The notes under the pieces: model-generated
Seen by the model: the letters and a program-made list of their open reading frames with translations, nothing else
The model's database searches: none
Told to the model about the DNA's origin: nothing
Position numbers and translations under genes: made by a program
Shown: piece by piece, positions 31,196-41,275 of the stretch
How the letters are laid out: every line of letters starts with the position of its first letter
Numbering within the stretch: position 1 is the first letter of the stretch
Assembly: GCA_026770025.1 (NCBI GenBank)
Contig: JAMXDE010000014.1
Location: 62,001 to 126,000 of the forward strand
Origin: Craspedostauros australis
Lineage: Eukaryota > Bacillariophyta > Bacillariophyceae > Mastogloiales > Achnanthaceae
Direction: 5' to 3'
DNA length: 64,000 nucleotides

Positions 31196-32236
31196 CTATA
31201 GCGTATCCTTGATGAAGGTGAATGCGGCTGCCGCACGTTCTGCGTACGACTTGGGCCTGTAACCTGGCGCGGACTTGATCATCTCCGCAATATCCTGGTA
31301 CGTTGGCTGGCCATGATCGAAGAGCCTTCCACCGTCGCGCTTGTTGGCGGGATCCTCCTCCCAACCATCTGGCTTGGCCTCGATGTAATTCTTGGAACCG
31401 ATCTCACCCCAATCCAAGTTATCCTCGCCCGCCTGGATCTCGTTCTGCAGCATGAACACTCGCCACGGACCGGGATAAGAGCGAAGGATGCGCACCTGAT
31501 CGCCTTCCACCATGAGGTTGGAGCAGAAGAAGGTCGGCGCGAAGGCCTCCACGAAGCTGGATTGCTGACCACGACCGAAGAAGCCGAAATCGCTCTTGCG
31601 CTTCCACTGCGCGTTGACGACCAGCAAATCGCGATCGCCGCCAACCTGCGCCTCCATGTTCTTGAGCACGTCGACGTTGTCGGCCGACGGCAGAAGCACG
31701 GTGCAGGTGTCATCCTTGGCCTGATCGGCCTGCGCCATGATGGCGTACAGCCCGTCGCTGGCATCCAGCATGGTCTTTTGGAATTGCTGAGCGCCCAGTC
31801 CCGACAGCACCTGTTGCATCAGGGGATCAGCGGCCTCCATCATCTGCCGCGCGCCGCCAGGCCAGTCGTCGAGCTCCGTCGCGCCGATGACGGGCAGCAG
31901 CAGGCGCAGGGAATGACGGTGCTGTCCATCTTGCGAGGCGCGCTTCAGCGCTTCCGTCGCCTGACGCACCTGGTCGTCGACGCTGGTTGGCAGTCTTGCC
32001 GTCATCCAGATGGCATCGAGGTTCTTGCCTTCGTCGTCGTCATCTTCTTTTGTGCCATTGTCACCTGCCAATGGATTCTCATAAAGTCTGACAGCAGATG
32101 GAGCACCAGTGCTACCGCCGTTCTGCTGCAGGTTGTTCGATGCGCAAGTGAAATGCGCGGGTGTTGTAAATGCCGCAGCCAGCGATTGCAACAGCAAGGC
32201 GCAAACAAGCTGAGGGAGGATGACGTTCTGCTTCAT
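31196..32236 (-). CDS. plastid DUF1995 protein
   Basis: Single-exon, 346 residues. A signal peptide (ILPQLVCALLLQSLAAA) is followed by Phe at the predicted cleavage point and a Thr/Ser/Asn-rich, initially acid-free segment (FTTPAHFTCASNNLQQN). This is the bipartite leader of complex red plastids. The mature part fits DUF1995: a helical start (VDDQVRQATEALKRASQDG), HSLRLLLPVIGATELDDWPGGARQMMEAADPLMQ, then TVLLPSADNVDVLKNME, RDLLVVNAQWK and RILRSYPGPWRVFMLQ. DUF1995 proteins are thylakoid or stroma associated in plants (for example LPA3-type proteins needed for photosystem II); which one this is cannot be told. It shares a 562-bp divergent region with a PsbP-family gene, which suggests joint expression. 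Confidence 0.87.
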   Translation of the reverse strand: MKQNVILPQLVCALLLQSLAAAFTTPAHFTCASNNLQQNGGSTGAPSAVRLYENPLAGDNGTKEDDDDEGKNLDAIWMTARLPTSVDDQVRQATEALKRASQDGQHRHSLRLLLPVIGATELDDWPGGARQMMEAADPLMQQVLSGLGAQQFQKTMLDASDGLYAIMAQADQAKDDTCTVLLPSADNVDVLKNMEAQVGGDRDLLVVNAQWKRKSDFGFFGRGQQSSFVEAFAPTFFCSNLMVEGDQVRILRSYPGPWRVFMLQNEIQAGEDNLDWGEIGSKNYIEAKPDGWEEDPANKRDGGRLFDHGQPTYQDIAEMIKSAPGYRPKSYAERAAAAFTFIKDTL

Positions 32237-32798
32237 GCTTGTTTGCTTCTCTGCTTCTCGAGAAGTCGAGTTGGTTCGAAGTGTGCGTGTAGGTATGTGT
32301 GTGCGTGAATTTGGGGGATGGAGTCAATTGTCCTTGAGTTGGAACTGGCAAGGGATCAGTTTGGGAGTGTGTGCCGCACAAGAAGAATGGGGGTGAAATC
32401 ATGGGTGGCGAAGAAAAGGCAAAGTCAGAAAGCGTTCTTTCTTCGTTTTGGAGTTATGTATAAAGTTCAATTAAGTGTTAAAGTGATATAGATTAGCGAA
32501 ATAGTCATACTAATACTCTTGTGATGTTCCATATTATTTTGATAGAGTATTTTACGGATATCCCTATGACGTCAGAAGTTGCACCAACAACGTGCCGATG
32601 AACACGGAAGATACAGCCCGTCACATTGTCAGATTGCTGAGCCAAACCGTGATCGGCACAAAACCAACCGTCAACTTGCCACCACCAACTGCATACATAC
32701 AGGGAGAGTACACAGTCCTTGGTGCTCCCACAAACACAACCGAGCAAAGTAAATCGAGTGCTATCTCCCCGTAGCGCACAGCGATCAATCACCTCACG
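32237..32798. promoter_or_regulatory. shared divergent promoter of two plastid-protein genes
   Basis: 562 bp between the ATGs of the DUF1995 (-) and PsbP-like (+) genes. AT-richer in the middle (32440-32560), with a perfect TGACGTCA palindrome at 32567-32574, about 330 bp and 230 bp from the two start codons. Bidirectional use is inference from the arrangement. Confidence 0.6.
32567..32574. promoter_or_regulatory. TGACGTCA palindrome (CRE-like, candidate bZIP site)
   Basis: Perfect 8-bp cAMP-response-element palindrome in the divergent plastid promoter. In the diatom Phaeodactylum tricornutum, TGACGT/ACGTCA elements mediate CO2/cAMP-responsive transcription of a plastid carbonic anhydrase gene. 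About one such octamer is expected by chance in a window this size, so function is unproven. Confidence 0.4.
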
Positions 32799-34088
32799 AT
32801 GTTCCGCTATTCTCTTGCGTCGGCAGTGTCCGTCCTTCTACTGTTGGCTGCGGATGTGAACGGTTACTCTGCGTCCAACCTCCCAGCCGTCTCATCTCCA
32901 AATGCCTTGCAGAGCGGTTTGGACGACGAGACCAGCAAAATCACGCGCCGCGGTTGGCTGTCGTCCACTGCCGGTCTCGTGGTCGGAGCAGCCGCGTTCG
33001 CACCATCCGCATTCGCGGAAGACGACCTCAAGGATTACAAGGATCCAGACTGCAAGTTCTCCATCAAGGTGCCAGCCGGCTGGGATTTCAGCGAGCAGGA
33101 GCTGGCGGACAGGAGAAAGATCAAGCTGTATCTCGAACCCAACTCCAACCGCAAGACGCTCTTCTTCATGGCGTTCACGCCGGTTCGAGATGATTTCACA
33201 AGTTTGGGCAGCTTCGGAAGCGTCGATCAGGTGGGTTGAAAAGGGATGCGGCGATCCTACTTGTAGTGGCACTCTGAGTGGAGAATAACGATCCCGTCGG
33301 TGTGGAGCATTCTGCCACACGAGTACACCAGCAGTGAATGATCAGGGACGCTTCGCCGACTTCGACGAGATGACAAGATAACACAAATTGAAGGTACTCG
33401 TATCTCTGCATTTCCTCCACACTCATACCATCAATCCAATCCAGACTCTCACTCATCCGTTCTTCTCCTGCCGCACTCAAACGCAAATCTGTCGCCACAT
33501 CACTATATTCCGGAATGACCAAATGAACACTGCATTTTACTTTTTCACCAACGCTGCACTGCACAGGTGGCCCAAACGACTATCCTGCCAAAGGGGAAGA
33601 TCATGGGCGAGGAGAACTCCAGCACCATGCTGTCTGCCGAAAGCAAGAACTCGGCCTACTTCTTCGATTACAAGCAGAAAGTCTCGGGTCAACCAGAGGT
33701 AAGCCTCGATCGCTCAACTCCTGTGACGTGGAAACACAGTGTTAACATTCGTAAACACGCTCTGTTCCTGTGTGACTATGCATTCCATTCGTGGGGACCG
33801 TACTCGTATTCGCACAATGCCCATTCATTCCATTCACTCACCTCTTCCTTCCACAAACGTATTCATCCCTCAACATGCGTGCTTATCATTCCATCTATCC
33901 GCCAAATCCACTCTTATTTTATTGCACCTTCTCAGACCCACTTCCGCACCATCTTCAGCCTCGCTAATGGAGCAACCGGAGGAGCAGGCGCCGTCCTTGT
34001 CTCGCTCACCGCGCAATGCCCGGAGGCCGACTACGACGCATTCAAGCCGCTCTTTGATTCGATGATGACTTCGTACAAGGCAAAATAA
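32799..34088 (+). CDS. PsbP-family thylakoid lumen protein
   Basis: Three exons, 32799-33230, 33567-33698 and 33936-34088, all joined in phase 0 (introns 336 bp GTGGGT...CACAG and 237 bp GTAAGC...CTCAG), give 238 residues. The leader has three parts: a signal peptide (LASAVSVLLLLAADVNG), a short Ser/Asn/Ala transit segment, and a twin-arginine lumen signal (ITRRGWLSSTAGLVVGAAAFAPSAFA, cleaved after AFA). The mature part has the PsbP core: KFSIKVPAGWDF, FFMAFTPVRDDFTSLGSFGSVDQVAQTTI, AYFFDYKQKV and HFRTIFSLANG...LVSLTAQCPEADY. PsbP or PsbP-like proteins support oxygen evolution or photosystem assembly on the lumen side. PsbP proper versus PPL/PPD type cannot be decided here. Confidence 0.93.
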
Positions 34089-34721
34089 AAATATCCCAGA
34101 ATGCTCGACTCTACTCAACTGGGTATTGAATCATAGCACAGCATACCGCAGCATAGCATATCATATAATTATGCTATATATGTCAGTAGGTATATCGTTC
34201 TTCCTCTGTAATTGGTATTGCATGATACTCGCATGATGTGCGGGAACTCTCAGTAGAACAATGAAGCAATGAGCGTGTTTGGCGGGAGAACTCGATTCAA
34301 CGAAGTTGTATGGTACTTATATAGCGCTTAATTTGGGTCATCCAAGATTTTCGTCTGTGTTCTGTTCGTGCCGAAAGCACGCGTAGAACACGTTCAGCGG
34401 TTGCCTCATGTCAGCACGTTCCTCCTCAAACACAACAACACAGACACGACGCGACGTGACGCAACACGATCCCCCGATCAGAAAAGATCTGTCGGCAGGA
34501 GGGACAGCAGACGACCCAAGCCATCATCTTCGGCATCACCCTCTTCACGTCTGCTTCGAGGAGAACAAGACCAACACCAAGCGACTACCAACAGAGCCAG
34601 TATTGTCAGAAGAGTCGGCAGATTCAGTAGAGGAGATTGAATCCATCCATCCATCCACCTCCATACCATACCAACTTCCACAAGACCACCACAAGCGCAC
34701 TACTCTACACACAACAGCACC
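34089..34721. other. intergenic region, no gene seen
   Basis: 633 bp between the PsbP-like and cyclophilin genes. AT-rich CATAGCATATCATATAATTATGC around 34150 can form short inverted repeats. Short overlapping frames before 34722 are compositional. Confidence 0.5.
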
Positions 34722-35261
34722 ATGTCCGTCACAATCCACACAACCGCCGGCGATCTGAAATGCGAGATCTTCTGCGACACCTGCCCCAGAACCGCGTTCA
34801 ACTTCCTGGCGTTGGCCGCCTCCGGGCGCTACGACAAGACGGTCTTTCACCGCAACATCAAGGGCTTCATGGTCCAGGGCGGTGACACAGCGCACGTCAC
34901 CGGCAAGAAGTCCTCCATCTGGGGCGACGACGTCACCTTCCCCGACGAATTCCATCCCAACAACATGCACGATCGTCGCGGCCGTCTCTCCATGGCCAAC
35001 CGCGGCCCCAACACCAACAAGAGCCAGTTCTTCATCCTCTACGAGCAGCAGCCGCACCTGAACAACCTCCACACGGTCTTCGGCCAGATCCTCGATGGTT
35101 GGGACGTGCTGGACAAGATGGAGAGGCTGCCAATCGACACATCGAAACGCGGCAACACGCCGTTGGAGCCGCCTGTCATCACCAAGATCACCATCCATGC
35201 CAACCCGTTGGCCGATGAAGGCATCACCTATCCAACGCCGGATGGTCCACCCAAGAAGTAA
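34722..35261 (+). CDS. PPIL3: peptidyl-prolyl cis-trans isomerase, PPIL3-type cyclophilin
   Basis: Single-exon, 179 residues, close to the 161 of human PPIL3. Starts MSVTIHTTAGDLKCEIFC, as in the PPIL3 group. Active-site elements are visible: FHRNIKGFMVQGGD (Arg, Phe, Met, Gln), MANRGPNTNKSQFFI, and PHLNNLHTVFGQ. The Trp of cyclophilin A is replaced by His, as in other PPIL3-type spliceosomal cyclophilins, which predicts weak cyclosporin binding. PPIL3 is found in late spliceosomal complexes. The C-terminus carries about 18 extra residues (ADEGITYPTPDGPPKK). Start chosen as the first ATG giving the family N-terminus. Confidence 0.95.
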   Translation: MSVTIHTTAGDLKCEIFCDTCPRTAFNFLALAASGRYDKTVFHRNIKGFMVQGGDTAHVTGKKSSIWGDDVTFPDEFHPNNMHDRRGRLSMANRGPNTNKSQFFILYEQQPHLNNLHTVFGQILDGWDVLDKMERLPIDTSKRGNTPLEPPVITKITIHANPLADEGITYPTPDGPPKK

Positions 35262-37157
35262 ACGGCCAATGCAGCACTCTACTCTACCATACACAGAGTT
35301 CTGCTCTGCAAGGATATGTGCGAGTGGAGCAGCACTGGACGTGGGGAAAGCGGCGAACATTGGTTGGTTGGCTGGTTGGTTGATTCTCCGACTGGTGATA
35401 AAACATGGGAAATGTAACGGATGCATCCTACGATTATTTGTGCGATGTAGATGGCGGCGCCTGATCGTATCCTTCTCTCATGCATACCAAAGATAGGATA
35501 TGGAAATCAGCATCGAAAAAGAGATGGAGACAGATGGAACAACCAGCGCCGTTGTCTTTTTCGCCATGCTTGCCAATGGTTGTCATCTGGAAAGCGTCAC
35601 GAACGTAGGATCAAGGAAATTCATACCAACACATCATACGATACAATGTTAAACACAGATACTCAATCCAAAATGGCGCGGTGTCTTCATGTTCGAACTC
35701 AGACTTTCTGCTCGTACTACTATACCAGGTTCCGTTCATCGAAGCGGCGTTCCTGGTATGGTTTGAGGCTAGACCCGGAGAAAACATACAATTGCTCTCT
35801 CAAGAGAGGGAGAGAGTACTCATTACTGTAGTGATCCCTGTCCACTCAATCCGATGGAGAAGAAAACGCTCCATCGTCCGCCACGCCCCCTCATCGCCTG
35901 GGCTCAATCCTATCTCATTCGTGGAGTCGGATTGGCGCCATGCACGACCAGCACAAGGCTCAAGCACTGAAGGATCATGGACCGATCTTGCAACAATCCG
36001 ACCTCGCCTCAGGCTTCCCTGACTGTGCCCACCAATCCCGCAAAGCCCCGCGACACAGAACAGCACACCCGCTGAATCTCCACCAATACGACCTCGTGGT
36101 AGGCAGACGTCCCAGTACCCGTACGTATTGCTCGCGGCAAGCCCAGAAAGCACGAAGCTGGCGCATGAACGCTCAAACGCCAGGATGCCAGCTCGGTGTC
36201 TCCTGTTGGAACCACCACACCCAATCGATAACGGCAACAAAACCGCGCTCCACGGCAATGCCAACAATCACTCCGAGACTAATTGAGGGTGAGACTCCAA
36301 CTACTCACCCATGATGCTTCAAATAGAGTCACGGGCCGTTGCCGAATGAAGGTTCAGTGCGAGGGCTCGCGGGTGGGTGGGCATGCAACGCACACCATTT
36401 CAAACGCTGTTCGACCCATGTCCGTACATAATACAATACAACAGAACAGAGTAGAATCGAGTTGAGCGGTCCAGCATATTTTATATCCCATCATACCAAC
36501 ACTCGTGTAGCACGTAGCACAATCGAACGAAGAGAGGCACGTTGATGAATCCAAGTCGTGGCGCGCAAAGTGTGAGATTCTCACGATCCAACTTGCGAAC
36601 ACCCGCCTCCCATGACATCGTACATCACCCGCATTTGAAGCCTTCCGTGTTAACCGCTAATAACCGTCATATCTAACTACCCGTAGGAATTACGCGAAGC
36701 CCCAGGATTAGTCGCCGAAAACGGAGTGAATCGAGGTGTGTGCCTCCAACGCGATTTGAGCAAACACGACAACAACAACACACCACAAACGGAAATGGTG
36801 GAGATGACAACAACAACAACAACGATGGAAGACGCAAACTCCACAAAAACAACAGGGAAGCATCCGAACTGAGTTGGACGTCGACTTTGGGAGCGACAGT
36901 GAGCTCTATTTGCGACACCAACAGCGAGCTTGTATCACATCAAAGCAATCCCCAAGAGGAGCACCAGCGTCAATATTCAGAGAAAGATAGGACGGACGCA
37001 GAGCGAAGCTTAAGATCCTCATTGACGCGTTCGCAGACAAGGACACAACGGCCCCTGACCTCACAGCAAAAGAGAGACGATAGTCGTACGAACAGACCAT
37101 ACTCTACGCACTCTTCTACTGTCATACACTGTATACAACACAACGCAGATTCTCACC
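35262..37157. other. 1.9-kb gene-poor stretch before the NDR kinase
   Basis: No coding sequence recognised. The last ~400 bp include CAACAACAACAAC runs (36768-36826) and are a plausible 5' leader or promoter of the kinase. Frames of 110-155 codons near 35.8-36.3 kb on both strands overlap each other and lack domain-like sequence. Confidence 0.5.
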
Positions 37158-39604
37158 ATGGCGACCCCTCATGCCATCGATGATGACGCCGTCGCGGCGG
37201 CCGACAAGGAAATGGAGGAGAAGGCAAATCGCGCCAAAGCCTTGCTTTCGCAGCGCTACGTCGGCCTCAAGCGACAGCAGGTACGCTGCATCTCGTCTTG
37301 AGCCATGTGCATGCGTGTCAATGCTTGTGAATGCAATGTTGTAATGCAGTGTTCTATTATATGTCGGACTGCATCTCTCGACTCTCCAATGGGCTTCGAC
37401 GCAATCAGCACAGCGCATGCGCCATCCAACTTCAATTCGAACAATTTAAGATGCTGACAACCATCATCGTGCACTCTGTGCTCGTTTCCTCTTCACTTCC
37501 ACTGCCAATTCCACCTGCCACTGCCACCACCACCAACAACAACAACAACAACAATGTCGACGACGACCACCACTGCCCCATACGCATGTTAGGAAGCAAA
37601 AGCGACGCGCAAGATGCAGCTCGAGAGACAAATGATTGGTCTGCCAGAGGAGAACAAGCAGTCGCTGCGCAGAGCACTCGAACGGGAGGAGATGCTGATC
37701 GCGAAGGAATCAAGAAAGAAGATCACGACGGCCGATTTTGAATCCATGGCTGTGATTGGAAGGGGCGCGTTTGGAGAAGTGCGACTGGTGCGTCAGAAGG
37801 GCAAGCCAGACGACCCGAGAACCGGCCAAATCTACGCTCTCAAGAGCATGAAGAAGGAAATGATGGTCGTCAAGAACCAGGTCAACCACATTCGGGCGGA
37901 ACGGGAAGCGCTGTCGAAGGCATCGGACGAAAATCGATGGTTGACCGCCTTGCACTACAGCTTCGTGGACGAAACCCACCTCTACATGATCATGGAGTAC
38001 CTCCCTGGCGGCGACTTGATGAGTTTGCTGATCAAGGAGGACACTTTCTCAGAACCCGTCACGCGCTTCTTCATGGCCCAAGCAGCACATGCGATAGGAA
38101 GCGTGCATGCACTGGGTTACGTCCACCGTGACATCAAGCCCGACAATATGCTGCTGGATGCCAGGGGACATCTCAAGTTGACCGATCTCGGACTGTGCAA
38201 GAAAGTCGGGGAGGCAAGCCCGATCGACGAACCCGAGGTCGTTCTCAAAATGCTGCGGGAGCAGGGCGTGCCGATCGGTGGATCGAACGCAAATGGCGCC
38301 GGCGGAAGCGCAGGCATGGCGGATCTGTCTGCAGCGCCCGGTAAGCACAGAGTGCCAGGTGACGCCATGGCCATGTCCATCGATGATGGCGTGGAGGTCG
38401 GACTGGGAGGACCCACCCAGCGCCCGCCATCGTACCCAACCGAAAAGGCGCGTCGAGAGGTACGTACCACATACTGCATGAGCAGCATCTGCAGCGTCCA
38501 CAGCCAGCCAATCTGAACAAGTTCTTGTCGTCTCGCGTCGCGTCGCATCGTATTGCATCGAACTGTCATAAAGAGTATGCACGAGCCTTGAAAACATCCC
38601 CGGTTCAACCCAGTCCTCACAATGAATTTCATCATGCTTCATCGTCGACACCGCTACGAATGCTATTTGCCACCGTTCGCGAATCATCGCTCAATCCATC
38701 CTCCCTCCATTCAATCCAGATGGCGTATTCGACTGTCGGAACGCCCGACTACATCGCCCCCGAAGTGCTGGCTGCGCAAAATGGCGCCTCGGGCTTTTCG
38801 TACACTTGTGCTGTCGATTGGTGGTCGCTCGGTGTGATCATGTTTGAATGTCTGGTAGGGTACACGCCATTCTACGCCGATGATCCTGTCAGCACGTGCA
38901 AAAAGATCCTGCGGTGGAGACAGTTCTTGGAATTACCAGCAGAAACCAAAGCCCAGCTCTCTCCGGAATGCATCGATTTCTTGTCCTGCCTGATCGCCGG
39001 GCCAGAATCTCGAATCGGATCATCCAAGAACGGCACCGAGTTCACGAATGGTTTCAAGCAGGTCGTACAGCACCCGTGGTTCAAATCCATTGACTGGGAC
39101 GATCTCCCGAAGAAAGAGGGCCCTCTCCTGCCGAGCGGTGCGAAGGAGTTCCCCGAATTGCTCAAATATTTGAGGTAGGTGTCAATACTCCCCTCGTTGT
39201 GCTGGTGCTGGCATCTCACATTGTGTCGCGGAAGATATGTCATCAGCGCAGGTATCACGCCTGCCGAATTACTCCACCAGACCTTGACATGAACCTCACC
39301 CATCCAATTGCAATCGATTGCTTACTCCTCTGCTTCTCTGTGCAACCTACGACACGCAACACACTTAAAAAATACACGGCACGCTTCGAACCTCAGAACG
39401 TGCCCCACCAGCGACCCGCACTTCAAGGGACTCGTTTCCAAAGCCACGCAGAACTTCGACACGTTTGAGGACTACGGCAGCAACTTGGATCGATCGTCGA
39501 AGACCAGAGTCATGCGAAATCAGCTGGATCAGTTCTACGACTATGACTACCGCAGAATCCGCAAACCGCGCGTCCCGCTCCCACCCGCGAATCTGAATTC
39601 CTAA
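37158..39604 (+). CDS. NDR/LATS-family AGC serine-threonine kinase
   Basis: Four exons, 37158-37280, 37593-38459, 38720-39174 and 39397-39604, give 550 residues. Introns are 312, 260 and 222 bp, with GTACGC, GTACGT and GTAGGT donors. The N-terminal helix [14 protein letters not shown]...[22 protein letters not shown] resembles the MOB-binding region of NDR kinases. The catalytic domain shows [12 protein letters not shown] (Gly loop), YALKSMKK (catalytic Lys), HRDIKPDN and [13 protein letters not shown] (activation segment and P+1 loop). A long Gly/Ala-rich insert precedes the activation segment, as in NDR kinases. The C-terminal extension contains [10 protein letters not shown]. Odd: the magnesium-binding DFG is DLG (TDLGLC). 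NDR kinases act with MOB partners in polarity, cytokinesis and Hippo-type pathways. Confidence 0.93.
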
Positions 39605-41275
39605 TCGAGTGATGGGTCACTAACGTCGACAGGCATGTGGACGAACGACGACCAATGGAGGGTGGATGAATGGAGAAGGGATGAATGGACGCGCTTCAAA
39701 CCGTAGCCGAGATGTACGATTAGAACATCAAATTCCAAGTTGCTGCTCTGCCTTGTGCTGTTCTTGTTCCGTTCTGGCAATACCGTCTTCGGTATCAATG
39801 TGTGTGTCAGTATCTGTAAGCTCGTGAATTCATACCAACACTCCACCCTTTGGTCCTCCCTCCCCCAGAATGCGCCGCTTGCGCCAGAGGATGTCAGTTG
39901 CTGTTGTTCACTGTGTGTATGTCTGTTTATCTGTATGTATGTATATGTGTATGTATATGTGTATGTATATGTGTATGTATGTATATGTGTATGTATGTAT
40001 GGATATGTGTATGTATGTATGTATATGTGTATGTATGTATGTATGTGTGTATGTGTGTATGTATGTGTACCAGTATGGCATGAATGTCTGTTTGAGATAC
40101 ACACAGCCACGATGTTCAAGTCATGAAAGGCCATTGGCGCTGCGTATGATTGTTGTAATTGGTTCAGCTCCGAACTCGCGTCCACATGCACTGCCACTGA
40201 CTGGCACTAACTGGCATAAACACACAAGAAGAGACCAAAGCAAGATGTCGGCAACGGGATATCACTTCCACGAGCAGCTGGCCATGTTGTCTCTTTTTCC
40301 CCACCACGTGCGCGTGATCTTGGAAGTGGAAAGGGGTCCAAATCTCTTTGCCAAACTCCGATCCTTCTTCGCCAGTACCATGCGAGCTATGAACACGTCG
40401 AAAGTGCTCGACTCTTCTGCGAGGCTACTACATTCAGGTCTGAATCGTGGCTGGCATGCTCTTGGCACAGAGCGGGGCTTCTGTTCTTGTACAGTACTAT
40501 ACTTGCTGTTGTCCAACAACACCAAAGGTGGCGAAGATGTGGACGAGTGACAATCCAGCACGTCGTTACAGTAGGACGCGGTGGCTGATGCCAACGCATT
40601 CATGGAGAGATGCGGGACTTTGGTGACACATTCGGCTCCGTTCTGTTGGCATGCCAAGCTTTCGTGTCGAGAAAGATAGCCCGTTGCCGAAGCAGGTGCG
40701 CGCCAATTTCACCACTTCACCGAATTGTGATGCCTTCTTTTTCGTCGACGTGGTTGCTCTTTCATCGGCGTCGGCTAAGGTGCACAGAAGAGCGCTCCAG
40801 TATCCTCTCTCAGCAGAGCACAACATCACGGAACTGTGCAGTTTCCGTCTCTTGTCCTGTTCACTTGGAGACGAGCAAGAATCTGAACGAGGAATCGACA
40901 CAGAAATAAAAAGCAACGGATCCTCTGTTCCACTGTTCGCCATCAACACCACAATCGCTGCGCATCTTTGACGTCGGAATGGGGAGAGGACCAGACTCGA
41001 TTTGGCCTTGTACCTATCATACCTCCTACACGGATACTCCACGTTTAGTAGTACTGTCGATTTTTCCTCGGCAAACCGCATGCGAGGCGCGGGGGGTACG
41101 TGACGCGACAGTTGTGTGGGACGATCCGTGAGGATTCCAAGCACCACAAAACGGCGAGTCTCTCACAAAATTGAAACGTCGCAACAATCCAGAGCAAACG
41201 ACGGCAAAGTGAACAGTTCTCACTCCTCGTCCCACCCGCCGACACCAGAGCACAAACCAAACTGCATCATCCATC
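39605..41275. other. 1.67-kb gene-poor stretch with TATG microsatellite
   Basis: Contains the TATG/TATGTG repeat at 39913-40069. Opposed frames at 40.57-41.15 kb overlap each other on the two strands and have no recognisable sequence, so neither is called. Confidence 0.5.
39913..40069. repeat. TATG/TATGTG microsatellite, about 155 bp
   Basis: Long run of GTATGTATATGTGTATGTATATGTG units; the largest simple repeat in the window. Confidence 0.95.

Noticed and set aside
39870..40550. Cys/Met/Val/Tyr repeat protein across the TATG microsatellite
   Set aside because: Translation of a simple repeat.
40566..41147. Minus-strand frame of 193 codons, with an opposing plus-strand frame at 40651-40971
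   Set aside because: Mutually overlapping, no domain-like sequence on either strand; cannot decide that either is real.
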